From assembly GCA_013285945.1 (NCBI GenBank), contig JABDGP010000025.1:1-39973 (forward strand): 39,973 bases of DNA, written 5' to 3'. A program made the translations under genes and the position numbers. The notes beneath the pieces were generated by a model. That model was not told the origin of the DNA and ran no database searches. It saw only the letters and a list, made by a program, of their open reading frames with translations. The stretch comes from Bacteroidota bacterium. GTDB taxonomy: Bacteria; Bacteroidota; Bacteroidia; Cytophagales; Cyclobacteriaceae. This document shows, one piece after another, positions 24,885 through 32,975 of this stretch; the stretch's first letter is position 1, and the number at the start of each line of letters is the position of its first letter.

Positions 24885-26270
24885 TTAACCGATTAATGAC
24901 TTAAGATCACTAATGATTCTGTTCGCCAACTCATCGGCTTTCTTTTCATTTTGCGATTCGGCATAGATGCGAATGATCGGCTCTGTGTTGGATTTACGCA
25001 AATGTATCCACTCTTTCTCTCTTTCGAAATCGATCTTCACACCATCGATGGTGTTAATTTTTTCGTTTTGATATTTCTGTTTGATTTGCTCTAAAACCCG
25101 GTCGATATTAATATCAGGTGTTAGTTCAATCTTATTTTTTGAAATGAAATATTCTGGATATGTTTTCCTCAACTCAGAAGCTTTCATTTTACTTTTCGCC
25201 AGATGCGAGAGAAATAAAGCGATACCCATAAGTGAATCGCGGCCATAATGCAGGTCGGGGAAAATCACGCCACCATTGCCTTCGCCACCAATTACAGCTT
25301 TAGTCTCTTTCATGGCGCTCACCACATTCACTTCACCAACGGCTGCAGCAGAGTATTTGCCCCCCGCTTTTTCGGTCACATCGCGCAAGGCCCGGGTTGA
25401 GGAAAGATTAGAGACTGTATTTCCCTTCTTTCTACTTAAAACATAATCAGCAACAGTAACTAAAGTATATTCCTCACCAAAAGGCTTTCCATCTTCCTGA
25501 ACTAATGCCAGACGATCAACATCAGGATCAACAATGATTCCCAAATCGTATTTTCTTTTTTTTACCTCACGGCAAATTGCTTTTATATTTTCAGGAAGTG
25601 GTTCCGGATTATGTGGAAATTTTCCTGTTGGCTCGCAGTACAATTTTTTAATTGTTTTTACACCAAGCTCTTTTAACAACATTGGAACAGCAATTCCACC
25701 TGAAGAATTCACAGCATCAACTACGATTTTGAATTTTGAATTTTGGATAGCTTTTACATCCACCAACTTATTTTTTTTGATTAGTTCGATGTGCTTCTTT
25801 ATATAATGATCAGCCTTTTTATAATTACCAAGCTTTTCAACTGAAGCAAAATCAAAGCGTTCTGATTCGGCTAACCGCAAAACTTCTGCACCATCGGCAG
25901 CCGAAATGAATTCTCCTTTTTCATTTAATAATTTCAATGCATTCCATTGAATAGGATTGTGACTCGCAGTAAGAATAATTCCTCCACCCGCCTTTTCAAT
26001 AGGCACGGCGATTTCCACGGTTGGTGTTGTGGAAAGCCCAAGATCAACAACATGTAATCCAAGTCCTTGCAAGGTATTGCTTACCAGATTGCTCACCATT
26101 TCACCGGAAATGCGTGCATCTCTCCCAATAACAATTTTCTTTCCGTTGCGCGATTTTACCCAGGTACCAAAGGCCGCTGCGAATTTTACGACATCAACAG
26201 GAGTAAGTGCTTCGCCTGGTTTTCCGCCGATTGTTCCCCGAATGCCCGAGATTGATTTGATTAAAGTCAC
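24885..26270 (-). CDS. glmM: Phosphoglucosamine mutase
   Basis: The gene encodes 461 residues of an alpha-D-phosphohexomutase, converting glucosamine-6-P to glucosamine-1-P for UDP-GlcNAc, peptidoglycan and LPS. I start it at GTG 26270 (VTLIKSISGIRGTIGG), the conserved N-terminus. A longer reading to 26327 adds a non-conserved leader and would begin upstream of the promoter box at 26289-26296. Motifs: active-site phosphoserine Ser103 in TASHNPIQWNALK, Mg loop DPDVDRL, sugar-binding GGEGNGGVI, and phosphate-binding RKSNTEPIIRIYAES. Domains I-IV are all present at normal length. Related phosphomannomutases share the fold; the N-terminal and TASHNP patterns are those of Bacteroidota GlmM annotations. 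Confidence 0.9.
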   Translation of the reverse strand: MTLIKSISGIRGTIGGKPGEALTPVDVVKFAAAFGTWVKSRNGKKIVIGRDARISGEMVSNLVSNTLQGLGLHVVDLGLSTTPTVEIAVPIEKAGGGIILTASHNPIQWNALKLLNEKGEFISAADGAEVLRLAESERFDFASVEKLGNYKKADHYIKKHIELIKKNKLVDVKAIQNSKFKIVVDAVNSSGGIAVPMLLKELGVKTIKKLYCEPTGKFPHNPEPLPENIKAICREVKKRKYDLGIIVDPDVDRLALVQEDGKPFGEEYTLVTVADYVLSRKKGNTVSNLSSTRALRDVTEKAGGKYSAAAVGEVNVVSAMKETKAVIGGEGNGGVIFPDLHYGRDSLMGIALFLSHLAKSKMKASELRKTYPEYFISKNKIELTPDINIDRVLEQIKQKYQNEKINTIDGVKIDFEREKEWIHLRKSNTEPIIRIYAESQNEKKADELANRIISDLKSLIG

Positions 26271-26288
26271 GAATAAAATTTTAGGCAA

Positions 26289-26296
26289 CAAAGGTA
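26289..26296 (-). promoter_or_regulatory. -7 box TACCTTTG for glmM
   Basis: An exact TAnnTTTG on the minus strand ends 18 bp before GTG 26270. It lies inside the longer reading frame and therefore argues for the GTG start. Confidence 0.6.
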
Positions 26297-26400
26297 ATTT
26301 TTTTAAGTAAGATTTGCGAAGTTCCACACAAAGACACGAAGTTAAAATTCCATCCCATTAGCGTCTCTGCTCCTTTACATGAAAATTGTAAATTGCCTTC

Positions 26401-27213
26401 ATGAAAAAACCACTTGCCGCACCGGATCTCAATCGCGAAGCCAAACTTAAAGCCTTTGATCGACTGCTCACCGTCATGGACGAGCTTCGTGAAAATTGCC
26501 CGTGGGATAAAAAGCAAACGTTCGAAAGCCTTCGTCATCTTACTATCGAAGAGACGTATGAACTATCGGACTCTATTTTGGATGGAAATCTGAATGAAGT
26601 AAAAAAAGAGTTGGGCGACCTGATGCTTCACAATGTTTTTTATGCGCGCATTGCTTCTGAGATGAAAGTATTTGACATGGCTGATGTACTCAATTCTATT
26701 TGTGATAAACTGATTGAACGACATCCGCATGTCTACAGCGATGTGATTGCAACAGATGAAAAGGGCGTGAAAGAAAATTGGGAACGGATAAAATTGCGAA
26801 CCGGAAATAAATCAGTGCTTGAAGGTGTTCCTAAGTCGTTGCCTGCATTGGTGAAAGCAATTCGCATACAAGATAAAGCGCGTGGTGTTGGTTTTGATTG
26901 GGAAAAGAAAGAGCAGGTATGGCAAAAAGTCGAAGAAGAAATGCGGGAATTCAAAGACGAGTTTAATGTAGAATCGAGCCAGTCCGTCAACAAAGAAAAA
27001 GCAACTGCCGAATTTGGGGATTTACTTTTCTCATTAGTCAACTACTCACGTTTTTTGGAGATTGACGCGGAAGAAGCACTTGAACGCACCAACAAAAAAT
27101 TCATTAAACGATTTCAGTACCTGGAAACTGAATCTGCCAAAGACGGAAAGAAAATGGGCGAGATGACGCTGGCCGAAATGGATCAGTATTGGGAAAAAGC
27201 TAAATCAATTTAA
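26401..27213 (+). CDS. mazG: Nucleoside triphosphate pyrophosphohydrolase MazG
   Basis: The gene encodes 270 residues with two MazG domains, the usual full-length form. It hydrolyses NTPs and dNTPs to the monophosphate and PPi (house-cleaning and control of the nucleotide pool). The first domain has CPWDKKQTFESLRH and the metal-binding EExxE (Glu50-Glu54) followed by ELGDLML (Glu70, Asp73). The second carries RGVGFDWEKKEQVWQKVEEE and EFGDLLFSLVNYSRF. Both metal sites appear intact. It is cytoplasmic. Its stop codon is directly followed by the ATG of the next gene with no gap, so the two are co-translated. It is divergent from glmM with 130 bp between starts. Confidence 0.95.
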   Translation: MKKPLAAPDLNREAKLKAFDRLLTVMDELRENCPWDKKQTFESLRHLTIEETYELSDSILDGNLNEVKKELGDLMLHNVFYARIASEMKVFDMADVLNSICDKLIERHPHVYSDVIATDEKGVKENWERIKLRTGNKSVLEGVPKSLPALVKAIRIQDKARGVGFDWEKKEQVWQKVEEEMREFKDEFNVESSQSVNKEKATAEFGDLLFSLVNYSRFLEIDAEEALERTNKKFIKRFQYLETESAKDGKKMGEMTLAEMDQYWEKAKSI

Positions 27214-27669
27214 ATGAATCTTACCAACCTTCACCGCATCCGGCAAACCGCCATTGATAAAAACTGGAAGGAAATGGAATCGTTTTTTAATTCTTCTGTT
27301 CAGCTGAAGCATAGCGGTATTCGCATCGATCTTACAGATATTTCTAAACCCCTGGTTATTATTGATGAAGTACAAGAGTATCACAAGGGAGGCATTGGCA
27401 CAGAAGCCGTTAATGGGGCCGTGATTGCTATGCTTGCTGATCTCGCCATCGGACTTTTAGGATTAACGCATTACGCTGAAGGAATGACGGGCACGAGTAA
27501 CCTGAGCATTAACTATCTAAAACCATTACTTGCCAAAAAAGTAATAGTGTCTGCAAAGCAAACCGAAGTTGTGAATAAAAGAATCTTTGGAATTGTGCGC
27601 GTGATGAATGAAAAGGAAGAAGTTTGTGCCTATGCTACTGGTGCCCTAGCAAAAGGGATTGTGATTTGA
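27214..27669 (+). CDS. Hotdog-fold thioesterase (PaaI-like)
   Basis: The gene encodes 151 cytoplasmic residues. The hotdog signature is visible: GIGTEAVNGAVIAMLADLAIG around the central helix, TSNLSINYLKPLL with the long beta strand, and a C-terminal CAYATGALAKG strand. The N-terminal 25 residues form an added helix. The pattern fits the PaaI / YbgC-like acyl-CoA thioesterases, with the active-site Asn and Asp region represented by NGAVIAMLAD. The acyl substrate is unknown. The start is immediately adjacent to the mazG stop. The two genes have no obvious pathway link, so the coupling may only set expression. Confidence 0.82.
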   Translation: MNLTNLHRIRQTAIDKNWKEMESFFNSSVQLKHSGIRIDLTDISKPLVIIDEVQEYHKGGIGTEAVNGAVIAMLADLAIGLLGLTHYAEGMTGTSNLSINYLKPLLAKKVIVSAKQTEVVNKRIFGIVRVMNEKEEVCAYATGALAKGIVI

Positions 27670-27700
27670 ATTCTGTGCCGTTCAACAAATAAAAACGAGC

Positions 27701-28222
27701 CTAATCTTCAACTTCTACGATCATTTCAATTTCCACTGCAATATTTGAGGGAAGCATGTACATGCCTACTGCCGAGCGTGCATGCTTCCCTTTCTCTCCA
27801 AATAGAGACACCATCAAATCTGAAAAGCCATTGATCACCTTAGGTTGATCAGTAAAATTTTCGGTACAGTTTACCATGCCCAACACTTTTACAATACGTT
27901 TTACTTTGTTCAAGTCACCAACTTCGGCTTTCAGCGTGCTCAGCAATGCCACACCGACCTGTTTGGCTGCTTCATAACCTTGTTCAGTAGTCAGGTCTTT
28001 GCCTACTTTGCCCGTAATGTTGGTATTGTCAGCTTTGGTTGGTCCGTGTCCTGCAAAATACAGCAAGTTGCCTGTGCGCACTACTTTCACATAGTTTCCC
28101 ATCGGCTTGGTGGGAGGATAAAGCTCGATTCCCAACTCATTTAGTTTTTTGTCAAAATCAATTTTTTGAGCGTTGCAAATGTTCGTCCAAAGAATGAAGC
28201 AGATAAGGAATAATTTTTTCAT
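27701..28222 (-). CDS. Exported RidA / YjgF-family protein
   Basis: The gene encodes 173 residues. The C-terminal 145 form one RidA (YER057c/UK114) domain: LLYFAGHGPTKADN, GYEAAKQVGVALLSTLKAEVGDLNKVKRIVKVLGMVNC (broken here only by family variation) and the end HARSAVGMYMLPSNIAVEIEMI, with the conserved Arg149 that binds the carboxylate of imine or enamine substrates. Unusually for this family, which deaminates reactive enamines in the cytosol, the protein begins with a convincing signal peptide (MKKLFLICFILWTNICNAQ), so it should act outside the cytoplasm. It starts 25 bp after a small exported protein gene read in the same direction. Confidence 0.9.
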   Translation of the reverse strand: MKKLFLICFILWTNICNAQKIDFDKKLNELGIELYPPTKPMGNYVKVVRTGNLLYFAGHGPTKADNTNITGKVGKDLTTEQGYEAAKQVGVALLSTLKAEVGDLNKVKRIVKVLGMVNCTENFTDQPKVINGFSDLMVSLFGEKGKHARSAVGMYMLPSNIAVEIEMIVEVED

Positions 28223-28247
28223 TGTTGATTAATAGTTCGTGTTGATT

Positions 28248-28640
28248 TTACCGGAACATTTTCCAGGGGAATACAAGTTTAAAACCTCTTTTGTTTTTTC
28301 CTGAAATATCGATGAACCCACGGGTACCGCGCAAGTTGCCCTGTACATCCCAATAATAGAGCGTTCCGAATTTTCCTTTGTTGAAGGATTGAGTTGTAAC
28401 GATGCCCGTCCAGAAGAAAGTATTTTGAGCATTCCAATTCCAGCTGGAATAAGAAGTCATTAAAGGTGAACCGACTTTGTAATTTCGGACAGGGTCGGAG
28501 AGCAGGCCGGGAATGATTGTTTTCATTGGAGCCGCAAAAGTATTTGGCGCTAATGTGTAATGCGTAAATGATTCGGAACGGAACTGTGCAATAGCCTCAG
28601 TTTCTATAAAGACGACAGCAAGTAAGAGCAGGATTTTCAT
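28248..28640 (-). CDS. Small exported protein of unknown function
   Basis: The gene encodes 130 residues with a signal peptide (residues 1-19, ending EAIAQ). I recognise no family. The mature part is aromatic-rich, with several Trp and Tyr in short strand-like segments: SYSSWNWNAQNTFFWTG, GTLYYWDVQGNLRGTRGFIDISG and the ending FKLVFPWKMFR. This could be a small beta-sheet protein. Two start codons exist in other frames on the same strand but give no signal peptide. It precedes the exported RidA gene by 25 bp, so both probably share a transcript. Low similarity to known families makes its role open. Confidence 0.7.
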   Translation of the reverse strand: MKILLLLAVVFIETEAIAQFRSESFTHYTLAPNTFAAPMKTIIPGLLSDPVRNYKVGSPLMTSYSSWNWNAQNTFFWTGIVTTQSFNKGKFGTLYYWDVQGNLRGTRGFIDISGKNKRGFKLVFPWKMFR

Positions 28641-28716
28641 ATGCTGTTGAGCTCAGGAAGTTACATAATTAATTCGTTAATTCGTTGGTGTCTTGATTTG
28701 TAATAGGGTTTTTGTC

Positions 28717-28751
28717 AATCAACAAATCTGAAACATTTTGAATCAACAAAT
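28717..28751 (+). repeat. Direct repeat AATCAACAAAT before tag
   Basis: Two exact 11-bp copies lie at 28717-28727 and 28741-28751, spaced 24 bp start to start (about two helical turns), and end 9 bp before the tag ATG. A tandem TTAATTCG pair (28669-28684) lies further up. It could be a regulator site. Confidence 0.35.
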
Positions 28752-28760
28752 TAAAAAGTT

Positions 28761-29339
28761 ATGGCTGAAAAAATTCGCTGCTCCTGGTGTCTTAAGTTTG
28801 ATCAATACATTCGTTATCATGACGAGGAGTGGGGCGTGCCCGTTCATGATGACCGAAAGCATTTTGAGTTTCTAATTTTAGAAGGAGCACAAGCCGGGCT
28901 GAGTTGGAGTACAGTTTTAAAAAAACGTGAAGGGTATAGAAAAAACTTTGCCGACTTTGACCCTGAAAAAGTAGCTCGATTTACCATTAAAAAGATTGAA
29001 AAAATTTTAACCGACCCGGGAATCATCCGCAACAAACTGAAAGTGTACGCTGCTGTAAATAATGCAAAGTCGTTTCTGAAAGTTCAGAAGGAATTCGGCA
29101 GTTTTGATAAATACATTTGGGGTTTTGTGAATAACCGGCCCATTGTAAATCAATGGAAGGCATTGAATTCCATTCAGGCGACTACAAAGGAATCAGATGC
29201 TTTGAGTAAAGATCTGATCAAGCGCGGCTTTAAGTTTGTGGGCAGCACCGTGATTTACGCACACATGCAGGCATGCGGACTTGTGAACGACCACTTGCGC
29301 GATTGTTTTCGTTACAATGAATTAAAAAAACTTGTTTAG
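28761..29339 (+). CDS. tag: DNA-3-methyladenine glycosylase I
   Basis: The gene encodes 192 residues of a helix-hairpin-helix DNA glycosylase that excises N3-methyladenine in base excision repair. The conserved N-terminus RCSWCLKFDQYIRYHDEEWG has the zinc ligands Cys7 and His20, and the C-terminal pair is in NDHLRDC (His178, Cys182), giving the Cys-His-His-Cys zinc snap of TAG. FLILEGAQAGLSW carries the active-site Glu region, and HMQACGLVND matches the family. The length is normal. It is convergent with recQ, and the two stop codons overlap by 4 bp. Confidence 0.96.
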   Translation: MAEKIRCSWCLKFDQYIRYHDEEWGVPVHDDRKHFEFLILEGAQAGLSWSTVLKKREGYRKNFADFDPEKVARFTIKKIEKILTDPGIIRNKLKVYAAVNNAKSFLKVQKEFGSFDKYIWGFVNNRPIVNQWKALNSIQATTKESDALSKDLIKRGFKFVGSTVIYAHMQACGLVNDHLRDCFRYNELKKLV

Positions 29340-31525
29340 TTAGCGTACTCGCTTAAAAACTTCACGCGCATCAGGCGCACATCTTCTTCACTAAAACCTT
29401 GCAATTCGGCCATCGCCTCGGCCATGCTGTCGGTTTCGCTGTTGAGGAAGTAATCATAAATCTCATCCTGCCTGCTTTCATCAAGCACATCGTCTATGTA
29501 ATAATCTACATTCAACTTGGTACCACTGTAGCAAATATTCTCCATCTCTGTGAGTAGCTCATCGAAACTCAAGGCTTTACTTTCCGCAATTTCTTCCAGG
29601 TCTACCTTGCGGTCGATCTGCTGGATGATAAAGATTTTTATTTTGGATTTATTCACCGATGATTTCACCACTACTTCGGCAGCAGTTTCAATATCATTGT
29701 CATCTACGTATTTTTGGATCACCTCCAGAAACTCTTTTCCAAACTTATTTACTTTACCCATGCCCACGCCATTCACACCTGCCATTTCATCTTTGGTGGT
29801 AGGGTAGGTCGTTGCCATTTCTTCCAGTGAAGGATCCTGGAAGATGACGTAAGGAGGTAAATCTTTTTCTTTGGCTACCTTCTTGCGTAGTGCTTTTAGC
29901 ATCTCAAACAACTTCTCATCGTATGATTTGGAGTTGACTGGTGTGCGCTCGCTTGATTCTTCTTCGCCTATGACAGTAGTAAAATCATGGTCACGCGCCA
30001 ATTCGATCTCATGAGGTTTCTTCAAAAATGCTATTCCCTTCTGGGAGAGCTTTAATACGCCAATATTTTCAATGTCTTTTTCCAGATATTGGTAAATCAA
30101 TGCTTGCCGTATCACAGATTTCCAAAAATCAGCATCTTCGGTATCACCTTTGCCATAAACGGGCAAATCAAAATGCGCGTAACTCTTTACGTATTCATCC
30201 TCTTCACCACGGATTACATTCACTAAGTGGGCAAGTCCGAACCGTTCGTTGGTCTGCTTCACCGCTTCGAGAGCGATCCTGACAAATTCCGATCCTTCAA
30301 ATCGTTCGCGTGGATTAGTGCAGTTATCACACATGCCGCAGTTGTTGCCTTCATATTCTTCTCCGAAATAATGGAGCAACTGTTTGCGTCTGCACACAGG
30401 AGACTCGGCGTAGAACTCCATCTCTTGCAGAAGGATGCGTGCATTCTCACGCTCTTGAACGGATTTATCTTTATTGAATTTTTCGAGCTTGTTTAGATCA
30501 TTATGACTGTAAAACATCAGGCAAAGTCCTTCAAGACCATCGCGACCTCCTCGACCAGTTTCCTGATAGTATCCTTCCAATGATTTTGGAACATCATAAT
30601 GCACTACAAAGCGTACATCAGGTTTATCAATGCCCATCCCGAATGCAATCGTGGCAGTGATGATGTCTACTTCTTCATTCAAAAAGTCATCCTGATTTTT
30701 CATGCGCACATCCGGATCGAGGCCTGCATGATATGGCGCGGCTTTAAACCCATTAACGTTTAGTAGCTGTGCGATCTCTTCTACTTTTTTTCTGCTAAGG
30801 CAATAGATGATGCCTGATTTTCCTTTATGTTCTTTGAGAAAGCGAATGAGTTGCTTCTTCGTTTCCTTCTTGGGTCGGACTTCGTAGTATAAATTTTTTC
30901 TGTTGAAAGAAGAGATGAATACATCGGCTTCTTCCATTTGCAAATTCTTCTGAATGTCCAGCTGCACTTTTGGAGTAGCTGTGGCCGTGAGTGCTATCAC
31001 GTTCATATCGCCGAGTTGTGCGATCATCGTTTTGATCTTGCGATACTCCGGGCGGAAGTCGTGGCCCCACTCTGAAATACAATGGGCTTCATCAATAGCA
31101 ACAAAAGACACATTCACCTTTTGAAGGAATTCGATATTCTCTTCTTTGGTGAGAGACTCAGGTGCTACATACAATAATTTTATTTTTCCGGAGATGCAAT
31201 CTTTGCGAAGTCTTGTGATCTCTCCTTTGCTGAGTGTGGAGTTAAGAAAACGAGCGTTGATACCATACGCATTCAATTGGTCAACCTGATTTTTCATTAA
31301 TGCGATGAGCGGAGAAATGACAATTGCAAGGCCGTCATTGATCATGGCGGGCAACTGATAGCAAAGTGACTTGCCTGCTCCAGTTGGCATAATCACAAAT
31401 GTGTTTCTGCCACCAAGGATGTTTTTGATTACGATTTCCTGGTTACCACGAAAACTGCCGTAACCAAATATTTCCTTGAGTTTAGCCTTTAGTTCATCTT
31501 TCTCTTCTGCCACCATCATATTCAT
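29336..31525 (-). CDS. recQ: ATP-dependent DNA helicase RecQ
   Basis: The gene encodes 729 residues. The RecA-like helicase core holds motif 0 (FRGNQEIVI), Walker A MPTGAGKS (Gly51-Ser53), DEAHCISEWGHDFR (145 onward), the second-domain motifs IIYCLSRKK, YHAGLD, TATIAFGMGID and the arginine finger motif YQETGRGGRDG. Then come the RQC domain with a zinc Cys cluster (CRRKQLLHYF, CGMCDNC) and an HRDC domain near 530-610. A further 100 or so residues at the C-terminus are strongly acidic and helical. It unwinds DNA 3' to 5' in recombination and fork repair. The start is ATG 31525 with Met3 and Met4 as alternatives; no clear -7 box was found upstream. Confidence 0.97.
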   Translation of the reverse strand: MNMMVAEEKDELKAKLKEIFGYGSFRGNQEIVIKNILGGRNTFVIMPTGAGKSLCYQLPAMINDGLAIVISPLIALMKNQVDQLNAYGINARFLNSTLSKGEITRLRKDCISGKIKLLYVAPESLTKEENIEFLQKVNVSFVAIDEAHCISEWGHDFRPEYRKIKTMIAQLGDMNVIALTATATPKVQLDIQKNLQMEEADVFISSFNRKNLYYEVRPKKETKKQLIRFLKEHKGKSGIIYCLSRKKVEEIAQLLNVNGFKAAPYHAGLDPDVRMKNQDDFLNEEVDIITATIAFGMGIDKPDVRFVVHYDVPKSLEGYYQETGRGGRDGLEGLCLMFYSHNDLNKLEKFNKDKSVQERENARILLQEMEFYAESPVCRRKQLLHYFGEEYEGNNCGMCDNCTNPRERFEGSEFVRIALEAVKQTNERFGLAHLVNVIRGEEDEYVKSYAHFDLPVYGKGDTEDADFWKSVIRQALIYQYLEKDIENIGVLKLSQKGIAFLKKPHEIELARDHDFTTVIGEEESSERTPVNSKSYDEKLFEMLKALRKKVAKEKDLPPYVIFQDPSLEEMATTYPTTKDEMAGVNGVGMGKVNKFGKEFLEVIQKYVDDNDIETAAEVVVKSSVNKSKIKIFIIQQIDRKVDLEEIAESKALSFDELLTEMENICYSGTKLNVDYYIDDVLDESRQDEIYDYFLNSETDSMAEAMAELQGFSEEDVRLMRVKFLSEYAN

Positions 31526-31780
31526 ACCAATAAAATTTCTTCCCCTCTAATAAATAACATTCTCGCTTTTTTACGGGGGATTGAAGATAGTAAAAAAAGA
31601 ATGGATAACGGCCAAGATTGTAAGAAAATATATTGGCTAACGTCAATAAAATCAACGTTTGACAGCTAAAATCATTTTGTTGCCTTCTGTAAAAATATTT
31701 TTGTTGTTATCGTATAAATGTGAGTTGATCACTCTTTTCGGCTATTAAAAAATTAGAATTATGCGGTGGATCATTACCTT

Positions 31781-31817
31781 ATTTAAAAATTGGAACGCGT
31801 TCATTTTCTTTTTAAAT
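31781..31817. promoter_or_regulatory. Nested palindrome upstream of manC
   Basis: Perfect 9-bp arms ATTTAAAAA (31781-31789) and TTTTTAAAT (31809-31817) enclose the 10-bp palindrome GAACGCGTTC (31793-31802). It lies 50-86 bp before the ATG of the guanylyltransferase. The outer arms are pure A/T, so chance remains possible. Confidence 0.35.
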
Positions 31818-31840
31818 GAATAGAACATAAATTACTTTTT

Positions 31841-31848
31841 TAACTTCG
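31841..31848 (+). promoter_or_regulatory. Possible -7 box TAACTTCG before manC
   Basis: This has one mismatch to TAnnTTTG and lies 19 bp before ATG 31868. The spacing matches the other promoters in the window. Confidence 0.35.
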
Positions 31849-31867
31849 CGCCTCCGATTGGAAATTA

Positions 31868-32944
31868 ATGAATAAGAATTTGTATGTGGTACTCATGGCC
31901 GGTGGCGTGGGTACTCGTTTTTGGCCTTATAGCCGCAACTCACACCCTAAGCAATTTTTGGATGTGATGGGCATTGGGAAAACATTATTACAATCGACCT
32001 ACGATCGATTCCTGACCCTTTGCCCTCCTGAAAATATTTTTGTTGTTACCAATGAGGAACATGTAGAGCTCACCCAACAGCAATTACCAGAACTTACCAC
32101 TCAGCAGATTTTGGCTGAGCCAATGCGGAAGAATACAGCGCCTTGTATAGCTTATGCTTGTCACAAAATTGCCAAAATAGACGCACAGGCGATTGTTGCC
32201 GTAAGTCCGGCGGATCATTTGATACTGAACGAATCGTATTTTCAGCAAACCATTGCCAAGGCGAGTGAGCAGGCCAAATCGCAAGACAAATTAATCACAC
32301 TGGGTATCAAGCCGACACGACCTGAAACGGGCTATGGATATATTCAATTTATTGAGAGCAAAAGCCCACTGAAGAAAGTAAAGACATTTACTGAGAAACC
32401 AGAGCTTACATTGGCAAAAAAATTTATCGATAGCGGTGATTTTGTTTGGAATGCCGGCATATTTATCTGGGGAGTTCAGGCCTTTTTAAGCTCGTTCAGG
32501 AAATATTTGCCAGAAATGGCCGAGATATTTGATGAGGTTGCCGAAAAAATATCAACAGCCGAAGAAAAAGAGTCTATTAATATTGCTTACGGCCAGGTAA
32601 AAAATATTTCCATCGACTACGGAATTATGGAAAAGGCAGATAATGTCTATGTCTGGCCAAGTAATTTTGCGTGGAATGACTTAGGTTCGTGGTCTTCATT
32701 GTATGATCTCTCACCCAAAGACGAACACAATAATTCGGTGATGGCCGATGCACTCACCTATGACACTCGCAATTCTATTATCAAGGGGCCGAAAGATAAA
32801 TTGATAGTAGTGCAGGGCCTCAATGGCTATCTGGTTGGTGCATTTGACAACGTGGTCATCGTTTGCGAAAAAGACAAGGAAGATATGTTTCGCAGGTTTG
32901 TAAACGACCTCAAGGGCAAGGCCAACGGAGGTGAATATTTGTAG
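31868..32944 (+). CDS. manC: Mannose-1-phosphate guanylyltransferase
   Basis: The gene encodes 358 residues forming a nucleotidyltransferase that makes GDP-mannose from mannose-1-P and GTP, feeding LPS, capsule or glycoprotein glycans. Motifs: the nucleotide-binding MAGGVGTRFWPYSR with PKQFLD, AEPMRKNTAPCIAYA, VSPADHLI (metal Asp), GYGYIQF, FTEKPELTLAKKF, FVWNAGIF, and SIDYGIMEKADNVYVWP followed by WNDLGSW. It is a stand-alone GT-A-like enzyme without the C-terminal isomerase domain of bifunctional ManC/AlgA. The gene symbol is used in that broad sense. A flippase gene follows 31 bp later, pointing to a surface polysaccharide pathway. Confidence 0.93.
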   Translation: MNKNLYVVLMAGGVGTRFWPYSRNSHPKQFLDVMGIGKTLLQSTYDRFLTLCPPENIFVVTNEEHVELTQQQLPELTTQQILAEPMRKNTAPCIAYACHKIAKIDAQAIVAVSPADHLILNESYFQQTIAKASEQAKSQDKLITLGIKPTRPETGYGYIQFIESKSPLKKVKTFTEKPELTLAKKFIDSGDFVWNAGIFIWGVQAFLSSFRKYLPEMAEIFDEVAEKISTAEEKESINIAYGQVKNISIDYGIMEKADNVYVWPSNFAWNDLGSWSSLYDLSPKDEHNNSVMADALTYDTRNSIIKGPKDKLIVVQGLNGYLVGAFDNVVIVCEKDKEDMFRRFVNDLKGKANGGEYL

Positions 32945-32975
32945 TCAGTGGAAATAGTTCACATGAAACAGGAGG

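Larger units (their letters stand above)
31526..31867. other. Intergenic region, 342 bp, A/T-rich, between recQ and the GMP-mannose gene
   Basis: This is the only gene-free stretch above 300 bp. It contains a nested palindrome (31781-31817), a degenerate -7 box (TAACTTCG, 31841-31848), and a possible 20-codon reading frame (ATG 31761, TAG ending 31823). It separates two divergent genes and probably carries both promoters. No RNA gene or repeat family was recognised. Confidence 0.6.
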
